Source of the DNA: DASUPK01 sp963728875
GTDB lineage: Bacteria; Actinomycetota; Thermoleophilia; Solirubrobacterales; 70-9
Reading direction: 5' to 3'
Assembly (NCBI GenBank): GCA_963728875.1
Contig: CAVSLJ010000003.1
Span: 124,001-188,000 of the forward strand
Length of the DNA: 64,000 nucleotides
Part shown: one piece after another, positions 50,244 through 58,028 of the stretch
Numbering within the stretch: the first letter of the stretch is position 1
How the letters are laid out: each line of letters opens with the position of its first letter
Notes under the pieces: model-generated
Databases searched by the model: none
What the model was told of the DNA's origin: nothing
Seen by the model: the letters and a program-made list of their open reading frames with translations, nothing else
Made by a program: the position numbers and the translations under genes

Positions 50244-51077
50244 CTATCCGTCCAGCGGAGCGCCGATCAAGGCGAGGCGGCGGTTGAGGGCCCCGAGCCC
50301 GAACTCGGCCAATGCTCCGTCATCGACGCCGAGGGCGTCGAAGGCGCCTGCGCTTGGCGGCGAGACCGTCTCGGCGACCGCCGGGAGGAGCGCCTTGATC
50401 TGGCCGCGGACTACGCCCGCCATCGCGGGATCGGCGGCGATCGCCTCCCGCAGGAACCAGGTGCCGTACGCGATGTGGCGCTGCTCGTCGGCGGCGATCC
50501 GCGAGTAGCCGTCGACGAAGCCGGGCAACAGCTCGCGCTCGCGGAGCAGATCGAGTAGGAAGTGCGAGGTCACCAAGCCCAGGGTCCCCTCGAGGATCAT
50601 GTGGTAGATCGTCACGAAGTCCACCTTCGCCTCGCGATCGGCAGGGTCCCTCAGCAGGCGAGCGTGGGCCCGGACCAGGGCCTCGTCGAAGATCTTCTTG
50701 AAGGGCTCGCCCAGGACTTCGCGCGACCGCTCCACGTGTGCGGCGATCGTGCCCGGATCGGCGATCACGTCGTTCTGGAAGCGAGCGTAGAACTGCATGT
50801 GCCGGACCTCGTCGACGAGCTGGGTTGACAGATAGCTCCCCTCCTCCTCGTCGTCCTGGGCAAGCACCAGGCCGCAGAACTGGGTCGAGATCCGCTCCTC
50901 GGCAACCATCAATGAGCTGAGCGCGAGGTAGAGGAGCTCGCGCTCCGTCTCCTCGAGCCCGGCCCAATCCGAAGGGTCACAGCTCAAATCGATGTCCTGA
51001 GCGGCCCAATGGGCGTGCTCCCAGTCGAGGTAGAGCTGTTCCGGATCCTTGAGGGCGAGCGTTTCAGCCGAGCTCAT
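50244..51077 (-). CDS. R2-like (ribonucleotide reductase beta/ligand-oxidase type) diiron protein
   Basis: 277 residues. The six metal ligands of the R2 fold are visible: Glu in LMVAEERISTQF, E-x-x-H in LVDEVRHMQFYARF, Glu in YHMILEGTLGL, E-x-x-H in AADEQRHIAYG. A second and different reductase subunit is not present, and the size and N-terminus fit R2-like ligand-binding oxidases or ferritin-like monooxygenases. Its ATG overlaps the arsM stop as ATGA, so it is translated with the arsenite methyltransferase. Substrate unknown; a role in arsenic metabolism is inference from that overlap. Confidence 0.82.
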   Translation of the reverse strand: MSSAETLALKDPEQLYLDWEHAHWAAQDIDLSCDPSDWAGLEETERELLYLALSSLMVAEERISTQFCGLVLAQDDEEEGSYLSTQLVDEVRHMQFYARFQNDVIADPGTIAAHVERSREVLGEPFKKIFDEALVRAHARLLRDPADREAKVDFVTIYHMILEGTLGLVTSHFLLDLLRERELLPGFVDGYSRIAADEQRHIAYGTWFLREAIAADPAMAGVVRGQIKALLPAVAETVSPPSAGAFDALGVDDGALAEFGLGALNRRLALIGAPLDG

Positions 51078-51883
51078 GCCGGCATTCTGGCGCGGATGAT
51101 CGCCGACCCCGCCTGGTCGTGGACCCGGTGGGTCTCGCGGATCTCGACCTCGGTGAACCCAGCGGCCTCGAGCTCCGCCCGGAACTCCGGTGCGGTGAGG
51201 GCGCCTGCGATGCAGCCGGTCCACTGCGCCATGTCGCGGCGGGTCTCCTCGTCCATGCCGTCGTCGGCGACGATGTCGCTCACCGCGAAGCGGCCGCCAG
51301 GACGCAGCACCCGGGCAGCCTCACGAAATACGGCCGGCTTGTCTCCGGACAGATTGATCACGCAGTTCGAGATCACGACATCGACGGAATCGCCGGAGAG
51401 CGGGACTTCCTCGATCGTTCCCTTCAGGAACTCGACGTTCTCCACGCCGCTCTCGCGCTGATTGCGCCTCGCGAGCTCGAGCATCTCGTCCGTCATGTCG
51501 ACGCCATAGGCCTTCCCGGCCGAGCCGACACGCCGGGCCGAGAGCAGAACGTCGATGCCCCCGCCCGAGCCGAGATCCAGGACGGTCTCACCTTCATTCA
51601 GTTCGGCGACAGCGGTGGGATTGCCGCAGCCGAGGGAGGCGAGCTTTGCCTCCTCAGGGAGCTGCTCACGATCCGCGTCTCGATAAAGACCCGCACCGAA
51701 CTCGTCGCCGGCGCAGGCGTCAGGCACATCGGTGCCGCACCCGCAGGAGGATTGGCTCGCCTCGGACTCCTTCGACGGAGTGCAACAGGCGACGCGCCCC
51801 TCCCCGACCGAGCTCGCAGCGGCCGCATAGCGCTCGCGCACCGCCTCCCGGATCTCGTCCTTGCCGGTCAGCTGCTCAGCCAT
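51074..51883 (-). CDS. arsM: Arsenite S-adenosylmethionine methyltransferase
   Basis: 269 residues. SAM site VLDLGSGGGIDVLLSARR; the three conserved As-binding Cys are in ASLGCGNP, VISNCVINLS and QWTGCIAG. The N-terminus has extra Cys pairs (ACCTPSK and SSCGCG). It methylates As(III) to volatile or mobile forms. ATG 51883 lies 16 bases inside the arsR 3' end, so it is coupled to arsR; it also overlaps the downstream R2-like gene. Confidence 0.95.
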   Translation of the reverse strand: MAEQLTGKDEIREAVRERYAAAASSVGEGRVACCTPSKESEASQSSCGCGTDVPDACAGDEFGAGLYRDADREQLPEEAKLASLGCGNPTAVAELNEGETVLDLGSGGGIDVLLSARRVGSAGKAYGVDMTDEMLELARRNQRESGVENVEFLKGTIEEVPLSGDSVDVVISNCVINLSGDKPAVFREAARVLRPGGRFAVSDIVADDGMDEETRRDMAQWTGCIAGALTAPEFRAELEAAGFTEVEIRETHRVHDQAGSAIIRARMPA

Positions 51884-52224
51884 GCGCTCAACTCCTCGAT
51901 TGAGTCGGGGTTGACGTAGTAATAGGCCCACAGGCCCTGGCGCTCGGAGCCGACGATGCCGGCCTCGCGCAGAACCTTCAGGTGGTGGGAGACAGTCGGC
52001 TGGGAGAGATCGAAGAGCGGCACGAGCTCGCAGACGCAGACCTTGCCGGCGTGCTTGCGGAGGACGTCCACCAGCTGCATGCGAATCGGATCGCCGAGCG
52101 CCTTGGCGACCTTGGCCATCCGCTCGGCCTGGGCGCGCTGGATATCCGGATAGACAACGGGTTCGCAACACGGCTCGCCCGCAGGTCGCTTTTGCTTCGG
52201 CACCATCTCCAAATCGACGGCCAT
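51868..52224 (-). CDS. arsR: ArsR-family As(III)-responsive repressor
   Basis: 118 residues. Winged helix with the metalloid site VCVCELV (Cys-x-Cys) and recognition helix LSQPTVSHHLKVLREAG. A Cys pair (PCCEP) near the N-terminus could add ligands. It would release DNA on binding As(III), turning on both divergent operons. Promoter and operator lie directly upstream. Confidence 0.95.
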   Translation of the reverse strand: MAVDLEMVPKQKRPAGEPCCEPVVYPDIQRAQAERMAKVAKALGDPIRMQLVDVLRKHAGKVCVCELVPLFDLSQPTVSHHLKVLREAGIVGSERQGLWAYYYVNPDSIEELSAWLSS

Positions 52225-52252
52225 CTATATACGTATATCGATTGAATAGATG
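52222..52252. promoter_or_regulatory. ArsR operator-like palindrome
   Basis: Outer arms CATCTAT and ATAGATG surround the perfect 12-base palindrome ATATACGTATAT (52227-52238). It covers the arsR -10 box and start and the -35 of the arsC side, so one bound repressor could silence both directions. Confidence 0.6.
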
Positions 52253-52260
52253 AATGTCAA
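52232..52260 (-). promoter_or_regulatory. arsR promoter
   Basis: On the minus strand: TTGACA (52260-52255), 17 bases, TATACG (52237-52232), then the ATG 7 bases further. Near-consensus sigma-70 type. Confidence 0.7.
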
Positions 52261-52270
52261 GCTTTAGGAT
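52242..52270 (+). promoter_or_regulatory. arsC-gapdh-arsJ-acr3 promoter
   Basis: On the plus strand: TTGAAT (52242-52247), 17 bases, TAGGAT (52265-52270). A Shine-Dalgarno AAGGAGG precedes ATG 52303. Confidence 0.7.
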
Positions 52271-52302
52271 TGCGGCCAACCCGAGGGGCAGAAGGAGGCA
52301 AC

Positions 52303-52944
52303 ATGGTGCCGACTCAACTTGACCAGACAACCAGGGACCACATCCAACGCTCAATCGACGTGCTCGCTGGCGAGTTCGCCGGCATCTTCTCCCGCGAGAC
52401 GATCGAGGCATTCATCGACGAGAGCACCGACCAGTTCGCCGACTCGAGGGTCCAGGATTTCGTCCCGCTCATGGTCGAGCGGTTCACGCGGCAGCGCCTC
52501 CGCGCGCTTGGCCAGGCGGAGGGCAAGGTGAGCAAGGAGGTTCCGGAGGTCCTTTTCGTCTGCGTCCACAACTCCGGCCGCAGCCAGATGGCCGCCGGGC
52601 TGCTGGACGAACTCGCTGAAGGACGGGTGCACGTCCGCTCCGCCGGGTCGGATCCGGTCGACGAGCTCAACCCCAACGCTGTCCAGGCGATGAATGAGAT
52701 CGGAGTGGACATCTCGCGCGAGTTCCCCAAGCCACTCACCGATGAGGTCGTCCGCGCTGCCGACGCGGTCATCACCATGGGCTGTGGCGATGCCTGCCCC
52801 ATCTATCCCGGCAAGCGATACGAGGACTGGGACCTCGAGGACCCGGCCGGCAAGGACCTGGAGGCCGTTCGGGGGATCCGGGATCAGATCCGGGGGAACG
52901 TGGAGGAGCTGATCGGGTCCCTCACATCGGAGTCCCCGAAGTAG
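52303..52944 (+). CDS. arsC: Arsenate reductase (LMW phosphatase type) with N-terminal helical domain
   Basis: 213 residues. Residues 1-75 are a three-helix bundle (dimerisation type) and 80-213 a low-molecular-weight-phosphatase fold with CVHNSGRS loop, then the Asp region KRYEDWDLEDP. It reduces As(V) to As(III); in Actinobacteria the electron donor is usually mycothiol or thioredoxin. ATG 52303 has a strong AAGGAGG. First gene of the rightward operon. Confidence 0.9.
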   Translation: MVPTQLDQTTRDHIQRSIDVLAGEFAGIFSRETIEAFIDESTDQFADSRVQDFVPLMVERFTRQRLRALGQAEGKVSKEVPEVLFVCVHNSGRSQMAAGLLDELAEGRVHVRSAGSDPVDELNPNAVQAMNEIGVDISREFPKPLTDEVVRAADAVITMGCGDACPIYPGKRYEDWDLEDPAGKDLEAVRGIRDQIRGNVEELIGSLTSESPK

Positions 52945-52946
52945 CG

Positions 52947-54011
52947 ATGCCCGAGCTCAGAACGCCAATCGGGATCAACGGCTTCGGCCGAATGGGCCGG
53001 CTTGCATTGAGGGCCGCCTGGGGCTGGTCTGGCCTGGACTTCGCGCACGTCAACGAGCCAAATGGAGATGCGTCCACAGCCGCTCACCTCCTCAAGTTCG
53101 ACTCGGTCCACGGACGCTGGCACCCGAACGTCAACAGCGGATCCGACTCAATCGAGATCGACGGCAGCTCTGTCTCCTATTCGCGCCGTCAGCTCCCGGG
53201 TGATGTCCCCTGGGATGAACTCGGCATCGAGGTCGTCCTCGAGTGCTCTGGCCAGTTCCGCACGATGGACACCCTCACGGGGTACTTCGAGCGTGGCGTC
53301 CGGAAGGTGATCGTGGCCGCGCCGGTCAAAGAGGAGCACGCGCTCAACCTGGTGCTCGGGGTCAACGACGACCTCTATGACCCCGACCAACACGACGTCG
53401 TCACCGCAGCCTCCTGCACGACCAACTGCCTGGCGCCAGTCGTCAAGGTGATCCACGAGGGAGTCGGGATTCGGCACGGCTCGATTACGACGCTCCACGA
53501 CATGACCAACACCCAGGTGGTGGTGGATGCCCCACACAAGGACCTGCGCCGCGCCCGCGCCGCCAGCCTCTCCCTTATTCCGACAACGACGGGCTCGGCT
53601 ACGGCCATCGGCCTGATCTTCCCCGAGCTCGAGGGACGGCTCAGCGGCCTCGCCGTCAGGGTGCCGATGCTGAACTCCTCGATCACCGACTGCGTCTTCG
53701 AGGTGGACCGGTCGACCACAGCCGAGGAGGTCAACGAGCTCTTCCGCAACGCGGCCGAGGGCGCGCTCGCCGGGATTCTGGGGTATGAGGAACGGCCTCT
53801 TGTCTCCGTCGACTATCGCGATGACCCCCGCTCCGGCATCGTCGACGCACCGTCCACCATGGTCATCAACGAAACGCAGGTGAAGGTGCTCGCCTGGTAC
53901 GACAACGAGTGGGGCTACGCCAACCGCTTGGCCGAGCTGACGCAGAAGGTCGCGGAGCAGCTCCCGGCCGCCGGCGATCCGAGCGCTGCCCCCGCTCCCG
54001 CGCTCGACTGA
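52947..54011 (+). CDS. ArsJ-associated glyceraldehyde-3-phosphate dehydrogenase
   Basis: 354 residues. Same catalytic features as glycolytic GAPDH (Rossmann INGFGRMGR, active-site AASCTTNCLAP, SWYDNEWGYAN-like LAWYDNEWGYAN) but a separate sequence group, with the LHDMTNTQVVVDAPHKD stretch. It would use arsenate in place of phosphate to make 1-arseno-3-phosphoglycerate, the substrate of ArsJ. It lies 2 bases after arsC and 4 before arsJ. Confidence 0.92.
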   Translation: MPELRTPIGINGFGRMGRLALRAAWGWSGLDFAHVNEPNGDASTAAHLLKFDSVHGRWHPNVNSGSDSIEIDGSSVSYSRRQLPGDVPWDELGIEVVLECSGQFRTMDTLTGYFERGVRKVIVAAPVKEEHALNLVLGVNDDLYDPDQHDVVTAASCTTNCLAPVVKVIHEGVGIRHGSITTLHDMTNTQVVVDAPHKDLRRARAASLSLIPTTTGSATAIGLIFPELEGRLSGLAVRVPMLNSSITDCVFEVDRSTTAEEVNELFRNAAEGALAGILGYEERPLVSVDYRDDPRSGIVDAPSTMVINETQVKVLAWYDNEWGYANRLAELTQKVAEQLPAAGDPSAAPAPALD

Positions 54012-54015
54012 GGCG

Positions 54016-55296
54016 ATGGCGAGGGCGACGGCCACCGCAGAGCCGCGCGGGGACGTGCGCAACTACGTCCTCGTCACCGGGGCGTACTGGACCGACACGC
54101 TGGTCGACGGCGCCAGCCGCATGCTGGTCCTCTTCTACTTCGACCAGCTTGGGTACAGCCCGTTTCAGCTGGCGACTCTCTTCCTCCTCTACGAGTTCTT
54201 CGGCATCGTCACCAATCTTGTCGGCGGCTGGATCGCCGCACGTTCGGGGCTGAAGACGACCCTCTTCATGGGTCTCGCAGTCCAGATCTGCGCGCAGAGC
54301 ATGCTCGGCTTCGCACCGGAGGCGTGGCTGGTCGTCCCGTACGTAATGGCCTCGCAGGCGATGTCGGGGATCGCCAAGGACCTGACCAAGATGAGCTCCA
54401 AGAGCGCCGTGAAGCTGATCGTCCCGAAGGGACAGGAGGGCGCCCTCTACAAGTGGGTCGCGGTCCTGACCGGCTCGAAGAATGCCCTGAAGGGCGTTGG
54501 GTTCTTCCTCGGCGGCCTGCTGCTCACGGTGGTCGGCTTCCAGACCGGCGTCTTGGTCCTGGCGGGCATGGCTGCAACGGCGCTGATCAGCGTCTCGATC
54601 CTGATGCGCGGGCAGCAGCTCGGCCGCCCGGACGCGACGGCGAAGTTCAAGCACATGTTTTCCAACAACCGCGCCGTCAACATCCTCGCCGGTGCCCGCA
54701 TCTTTCTCTTCGCTTCGCGCGACGTCTGGTTCGTGGTCGGCCTGCCGGTCTTTCTCTACAACGTGGTCGGCTGGAACTTCTGGCAGGTCGGGATCTACCT
54801 GGCCGTCTGGGTGATCGGATACGGAATCGTGCAGGCGTCAGCGCCGCGGTTCGTTCGCCGCCGCGCCGAGGAGGGCGGCGAGCCCGACGGTCGCACCGCC
54901 GCATGGCTGGCCTTTGTCCTGGCGGCCCTGCCGGCCGGGATCGCCATCGCGCTGTCCGCGAACGCCGATCCGACCGCCGTGGTCGTGGTGGGCCTGATCT
55001 TCTTCGGAGTCGTGTTCGCGATGAACTCTGCCGTCCACTCCTATCTGATCCTCTCCTACGCCGACAACGACAAGGTCGCGATGAACGTCGGCTTCTATTA
55101 CATGGCCAACGCCGTGGGGCGCCTCGCCGGAACGGTGCTTTCGGGGCTGCTCTACCAATGGAACGGCCTGTCCGCGTGTCTCTGGGTCTCGGCCGTCTTC
55201 GTCGTGGCCGCCGGACTGCTCTCGCTGATGCTCCCCAAGACGACCGCTCGCCGGTCCCCCGGGATGAAATTGCCCCGGGCGGAGCCGGCGTCCTAG
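54016..55296 (+). CDS. arsJ: ArsJ organoarsenical efflux permease (MFS)
   Basis: 426 residues, 12-helix MFS protein with the ArsJ features: TDTLVDGASRMLVLFYFDQLG at the first helices and VTNLVGGWIAARSG; later NAVGRLAGTVLSG. It exports 1-arseno-3-phosphoglycerate, which then breaks down outside to arsenate. Direct neighbour of its GAPDH partner. Confidence 0.94.
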   Translation: MARATATAEPRGDVRNYVLVTGAYWTDTLVDGASRMLVLFYFDQLGYSPFQLATLFLLYEFFGIVTNLVGGWIAARSGLKTTLFMGLAVQICAQSMLGFAPEAWLVVPYVMASQAMSGIAKDLTKMSSKSAVKLIVPKGQEGALYKWVAVLTGSKNALKGVGFFLGGLLLTVVGFQTGVLVLAGMAATALISVSILMRGQQLGRPDATAKFKHMFSNNRAVNILAGARIFLFASRDVWFVVGLPVFLYNVVGWNFWQVGIYLAVWVIGYGIVQASAPRFVRRRAEEGGEPDGRTAAWLAFVLAALPAGIAIALSANADPTAVVVVGLIFFGVVFAMNSAVHSYLILSYADNDKVAMNVGFYYMANAVGRLAGTVLSGLLYQWNGLSACLWVSAVFVVAAGLLSLMLPKTTARRSPGMKLPRAEPAS

Positions 55297-55323
55297 GAAA
55301 CCTCATCGCAACTTGGTCGCATC

Positions 55324-56472
55324 GTGAGTGAGGCCACCGTCCATCCGGACGAGGCCGCCGTCATCCGCCGGCTTTCGACGCTCGACCGCTTCCTCCCTCT
55401 CTGGATTGCGCTGGCGATGGCCGGCGGTCTGGCGCTTGGGTCGCTCGTGCCCGGGCTCAACGATTTCCTGGACAGTCTGGAGGTCGGGACCGTGAGCCTG
55501 CCGATCGCTCTCGGCCTGCTGCTGATGATGTACCCGGTCCTAACGAAGGTCCGCTACGAGGAGCTGGGGAAGATGCGCGGCGACGGCCGGATGTTCGGCG
55601 TCTCGCTGTTCCTGTCGTGGGTGGTCGGCCCCGCCCTGATGTTCACGCTGGCATGGCTCTTCCTGGCGGACGAGCCCGCCTACCGCACCGGCGTCATAGT
55701 CGTCGGCCTGGCGCGCTGCATCGCGATGGTGCTCGTCTGGAACGATCTCGCCGGCGGCGACAACGACCGTGCCGCGGTCCTCGTCGTCTTCAACGCCATC
55801 TTCCAGGTCGTCGCGTACGCGCTTCTGGGCTGGTTCTACCTCAACGCCCTGCCCAACCTCCTCGGGCTCGACACGCAGGGCTTCGAGGTCAGCATCTGGG
55901 AGGTCGCGCGCACCGTGCTCATCTTCCTCGGCATCCCGCTGACCGCCGGCTATCTCACGCGCCGCTGGGGCCTGCGCGCGCACGGCCGCGATTGGTTCGA
56001 GTCGACGGTGATCCCGCGCATCGCGCCCATCACGCTGTACGGCCTGCTCTTCACGATCGTGCTGCTGTTCGCCATCCAGGGCGACGCCATCACCGGCGAC
56101 CCGCTGACGGTTGCACGCATCGCGCTGCCCCTACTCGCCTACTTCGTGGTCATGTGGGTGCTCGGGTTCCTCGTCGGCCGGGCGATGAACATCGGGTACC
56201 CGAAGACCGCGACGCTCGCCTTCACGGTCGCCTCGAACGACTTCGAGCTGGCGATCGCCGTTTCCGTGGGGGTCTGGGGAGCCAGCTCAGGCCAGGCGCT
56301 GGCCGGCGTCGTGGGGCCTCTCATCGAGGTCCCCGTCCTCATCACGCTCGTCTACGTCGCGCTCTGGCTGCGGCGGCGCTGGTGGCCCGACGAGCCCGCC
56401 CGTGCCGCCCCGCACTCCATGCGGAGCAGATCCGACGAGCACCCACCGATACAACCGTCCACGTCGCCGTAG
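55324..56472 (+). CDS. acr3: Acr3-family arsenite efflux permease
   Basis: 382 residues, ten helices. Family hallmarks: KVRYEELGKM, GLARCIAMVLVWNDLAGGD with the conserved functional Cys, and late ASNDFELAIAVSVGV. It exports As(OH)3/AsO2- using the proton gradient. GTG start 27 bases after arsJ. Completes the As(V) reduction route (ArsC then Acr3). Confidence 0.95.
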   Translation: MSEATVHPDEAAVIRRLSTLDRFLPLWIALAMAGGLALGSLVPGLNDFLDSLEVGTVSLPIALGLLLMMYPVLTKVRYEELGKMRGDGRMFGVSLFLSWVVGPALMFTLAWLFLADEPAYRTGVIVVGLARCIAMVLVWNDLAGGDNDRAAVLVVFNAIFQVVAYALLGWFYLNALPNLLGLDTQGFEVSIWEVARTVLIFLGIPLTAGYLTRRWGLRAHGRDWFESTVIPRIAPITLYGLLFTIVLLFAIQGDAITGDPLTVARIALPLLAYFVVMWVLGFLVGRAMNIGYPKTATLAFTVASNDFELAIAVSVGVWGASSGQALAGVVGPLIEVPVLITLVYVALWLRRRWWPDEPARAAPHSMRSRSDEHPPIQPSTSP

Positions 56473-56495
56473 GCAAGCCCGCACCCGCGACTCGC

Positions 56496-56517
56496 CTTCA
56501 CAGGCTCTTCACGGGAT
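56496..56517 (+). promoter_or_regulatory. Putative Pho box (two 11-base direct repeats)
   Basis: CTTCACAGGCT directly followed by CTTCACGGGAT: two 11-base units sharing TTCAC, the layout of actinobacterial PhoP (Pho box) sites. It lies 17 bases upstream of the -10 box of the isomerase gene. Confidence 0.5.
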
Positions 56518-56533
56518 TCGCAAAGAGCCGTCG

Positions 56534-56539
56534 TACTTT
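56534..56539 (+). promoter_or_regulatory. -10 box of leaderless isomerase transcript
   Basis: TACTTT, 7 bases, ATG 56547. It separates the isomerase from the upstream arsenic operon. Confidence 0.6.
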
Positions 56540-56546
56540 CGGATCG

Positions 56547-57425
56547 ATGCCCAGGAGCGATTCCACGGAACGTCTCGGGCTCAGCATTCCGTACGACTGG
56601 TGGCCCGCGGCGCCGATCCTGAAGGAAATTGAGGCCGCCGGCTTCCGATTCGTCCAGGTGCCCGCTCCCCCTCCCTCCGTCCTGACGGTGCCGCGGGACG
56701 CAACGCGCCACGCCGCGGCCCTCGCCAAGGTGCTGAGCACCTCGGGCCTCAAGCTCGTGCTGCACGGGCCGGGGTCGGCTCGCGCCGGCACCCGTGACGG
56801 CGACAACGCGCTCGCCGGCCTTGTCTCCTACGCCGCGGACATCGACGCCTCGCACGTCGTCTACCACGCCGCCAACCTGCCGGACGTGCCCGCCAGTGAG
56901 GACCGGCGGCTGGCGGAGACCCGCTCGCTCGGGGCACTGGCCACCCGCGCAGAGCGCCTCGGCGTGATCATCGCCCTGGAGAACCTCGCGCCCGTCTACC
57001 CGGGTCCCGACGCACTCTCCTTCACGCCACTCACCCTGCGAGCCATGGCGAAGCGAATCTCCTCGCCGGCCGTCGGTCTCTGCATCGACGTGGGCCATGC
57101 CAACATCGTCGCCCAGCTCCGCCACACGGACCCGCTCGAGCTGATCGAGCCCGCGCTCGACCGCGCTGTCCTTTTCCACCTTCACGACAACCTCGGTGCA
57201 AGGCGCGACGACCCCGGCCCGCCCGAGGTCGACCCGCTGCGTCTCGACCTCCATCTGCCGCCGGGTCGCGGTGGGGTGCCATGGGATCGCCTGGCGCCGC
57301 TCTTTGCCCGTAAGGCCGGGGCGCCGCTGCTGCTCGAGGTGCATCCGCCGCGACCATCGGCGGCGGGTCTCTTCGAGGCCGGAGCTGCGGCGGTCGCGCC
57401 GGTGGCCATCCAGCCCGTCGGATAG
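56547..57425 (+). CDS. Sugar-phosphate isomerase/epimerase (xylose-isomerase-like TIM barrel)
   Basis: 292 residues. Metal-site order of this superfamily: His in VLHGPGSARAG, HVVYHAAN, Glu in IIALENLAP, Asp/His in GLCIDVGHANI, FHLHDN and Glu in LLLEVHPPR. Members are epimerases, isomerases or endonuclease IV; no DNA-repair insertion is seen, so a sugar reaction is likelier. It follows acr3 but has its own promoter and Pho-box-like repeat. Confidence 0.82.
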   Translation: MPRSDSTERLGLSIPYDWWPAAPILKEIEAAGFRFVQVPAPPPSVLTVPRDATRHAAALAKVLSTSGLKLVLHGPGSARAGTRDGDNALAGLVSYAADIDASHVVYHAANLPDVPASEDRRLAETRSLGALATRAERLGVIIALENLAPVYPGPDALSFTPLTLRAMAKRISSPAVGLCIDVGHANIVAQLRHTDPLELIEPALDRAVLFHLHDNLGARRDDPGPPEVDPLRLDLHLPPGRGGVPWDRLAPLFARKAGAPLLLEVHPPRPSAAGLFEAGAAAVAPVAIQPVG

Positions 57426-57494
57426 CGACAACCTTCTGGACGTAGCTCCGCCGGGCCTCGTCGGAGTGGGATGGGAAACCAACCCCCCAACGCA

Positions 57495-57526
57495 AAACGT
57501 CCCGGGCCAATCGGCCCGGGACGTTT
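57495..57526. terminator. Bidirectional terminator hairpin
   Basis: A perfect 14-base stem beginning AAACGTCCC with loop AATC; on the plus strand it ends in TTT, and the same holds on the minus strand. It lies between the isomerase stop and the pstS fragment stop. Confidence 0.75.
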
Positions 57527-57552
57527 CGCCATGACTTCCTTCCTTGCAGGCC

Positions 57553-58011
57553 CTAGAGGCTTGCGAGTGACTTCTTCGCCTTCGCGACGATCGCCTTCGG
57601 GACCGCCGGGAAGTCGAGCGCCGGGCCGAACCTCTGGCCATCCGTCAGCGCATAGGTGATGAACTGCTTGTCGAGTGCCTTCTGCGGGGCATCGTGCGGC
57701 ACGATCGCCCAGCTGAAGGTGGACCCGGGGTAGCCCTTCTTGTTCGTCTTCGTGGGATAGACGATGTCTATCGCGTTGTTCTTCGGGATCTTCTTGGCCC
57801 CCTTGGCCGCCGCTGCGATGTTGCTGAGGTTCGGGAACACGAACTTGCCGGCCCTGTTCTTCAGCGCCGCCACGTTAATACCGTGCGCCACGGCGTAGTC
57901 GGCCCCGATGTAACCGATAGCCCCCGTGGTCGAGCCGACGATCGCGGTCACCCCGGGGTTCCCGTTGCCTCCAACCCCAACCGGCCAGTTGACCGCTACC
58001 GCGGTGCCCAC
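57553..58011 (-). pseudogene. pstS fragment (phosphate-binding protein, C-terminal half only)
   Basis: About 152 residues matching the C-terminal half of PstS: VNWPVGVGGNGNPGVTAIVG, GAIGYIGADYA, then TFSWAIVPHDAPQKALDKQF. The usual N-terminal half, signal peptide and phosphate loops are missing. A stop codon lies just upstream in frame. It is an unlikely functional protein. A complete pst operon with its own pstS is at the right end of the window. Confidence 0.85.
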
Positions 58012-58028
58012 GCGCGAGCATCACGCTC

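Noticed and set aside
55617..56546. Frame upstream of the isomerase extending into acr3
   Set aside because: Out-of-frame reading of acr3; ATG 56547 with a -10 box starts the isomerase.
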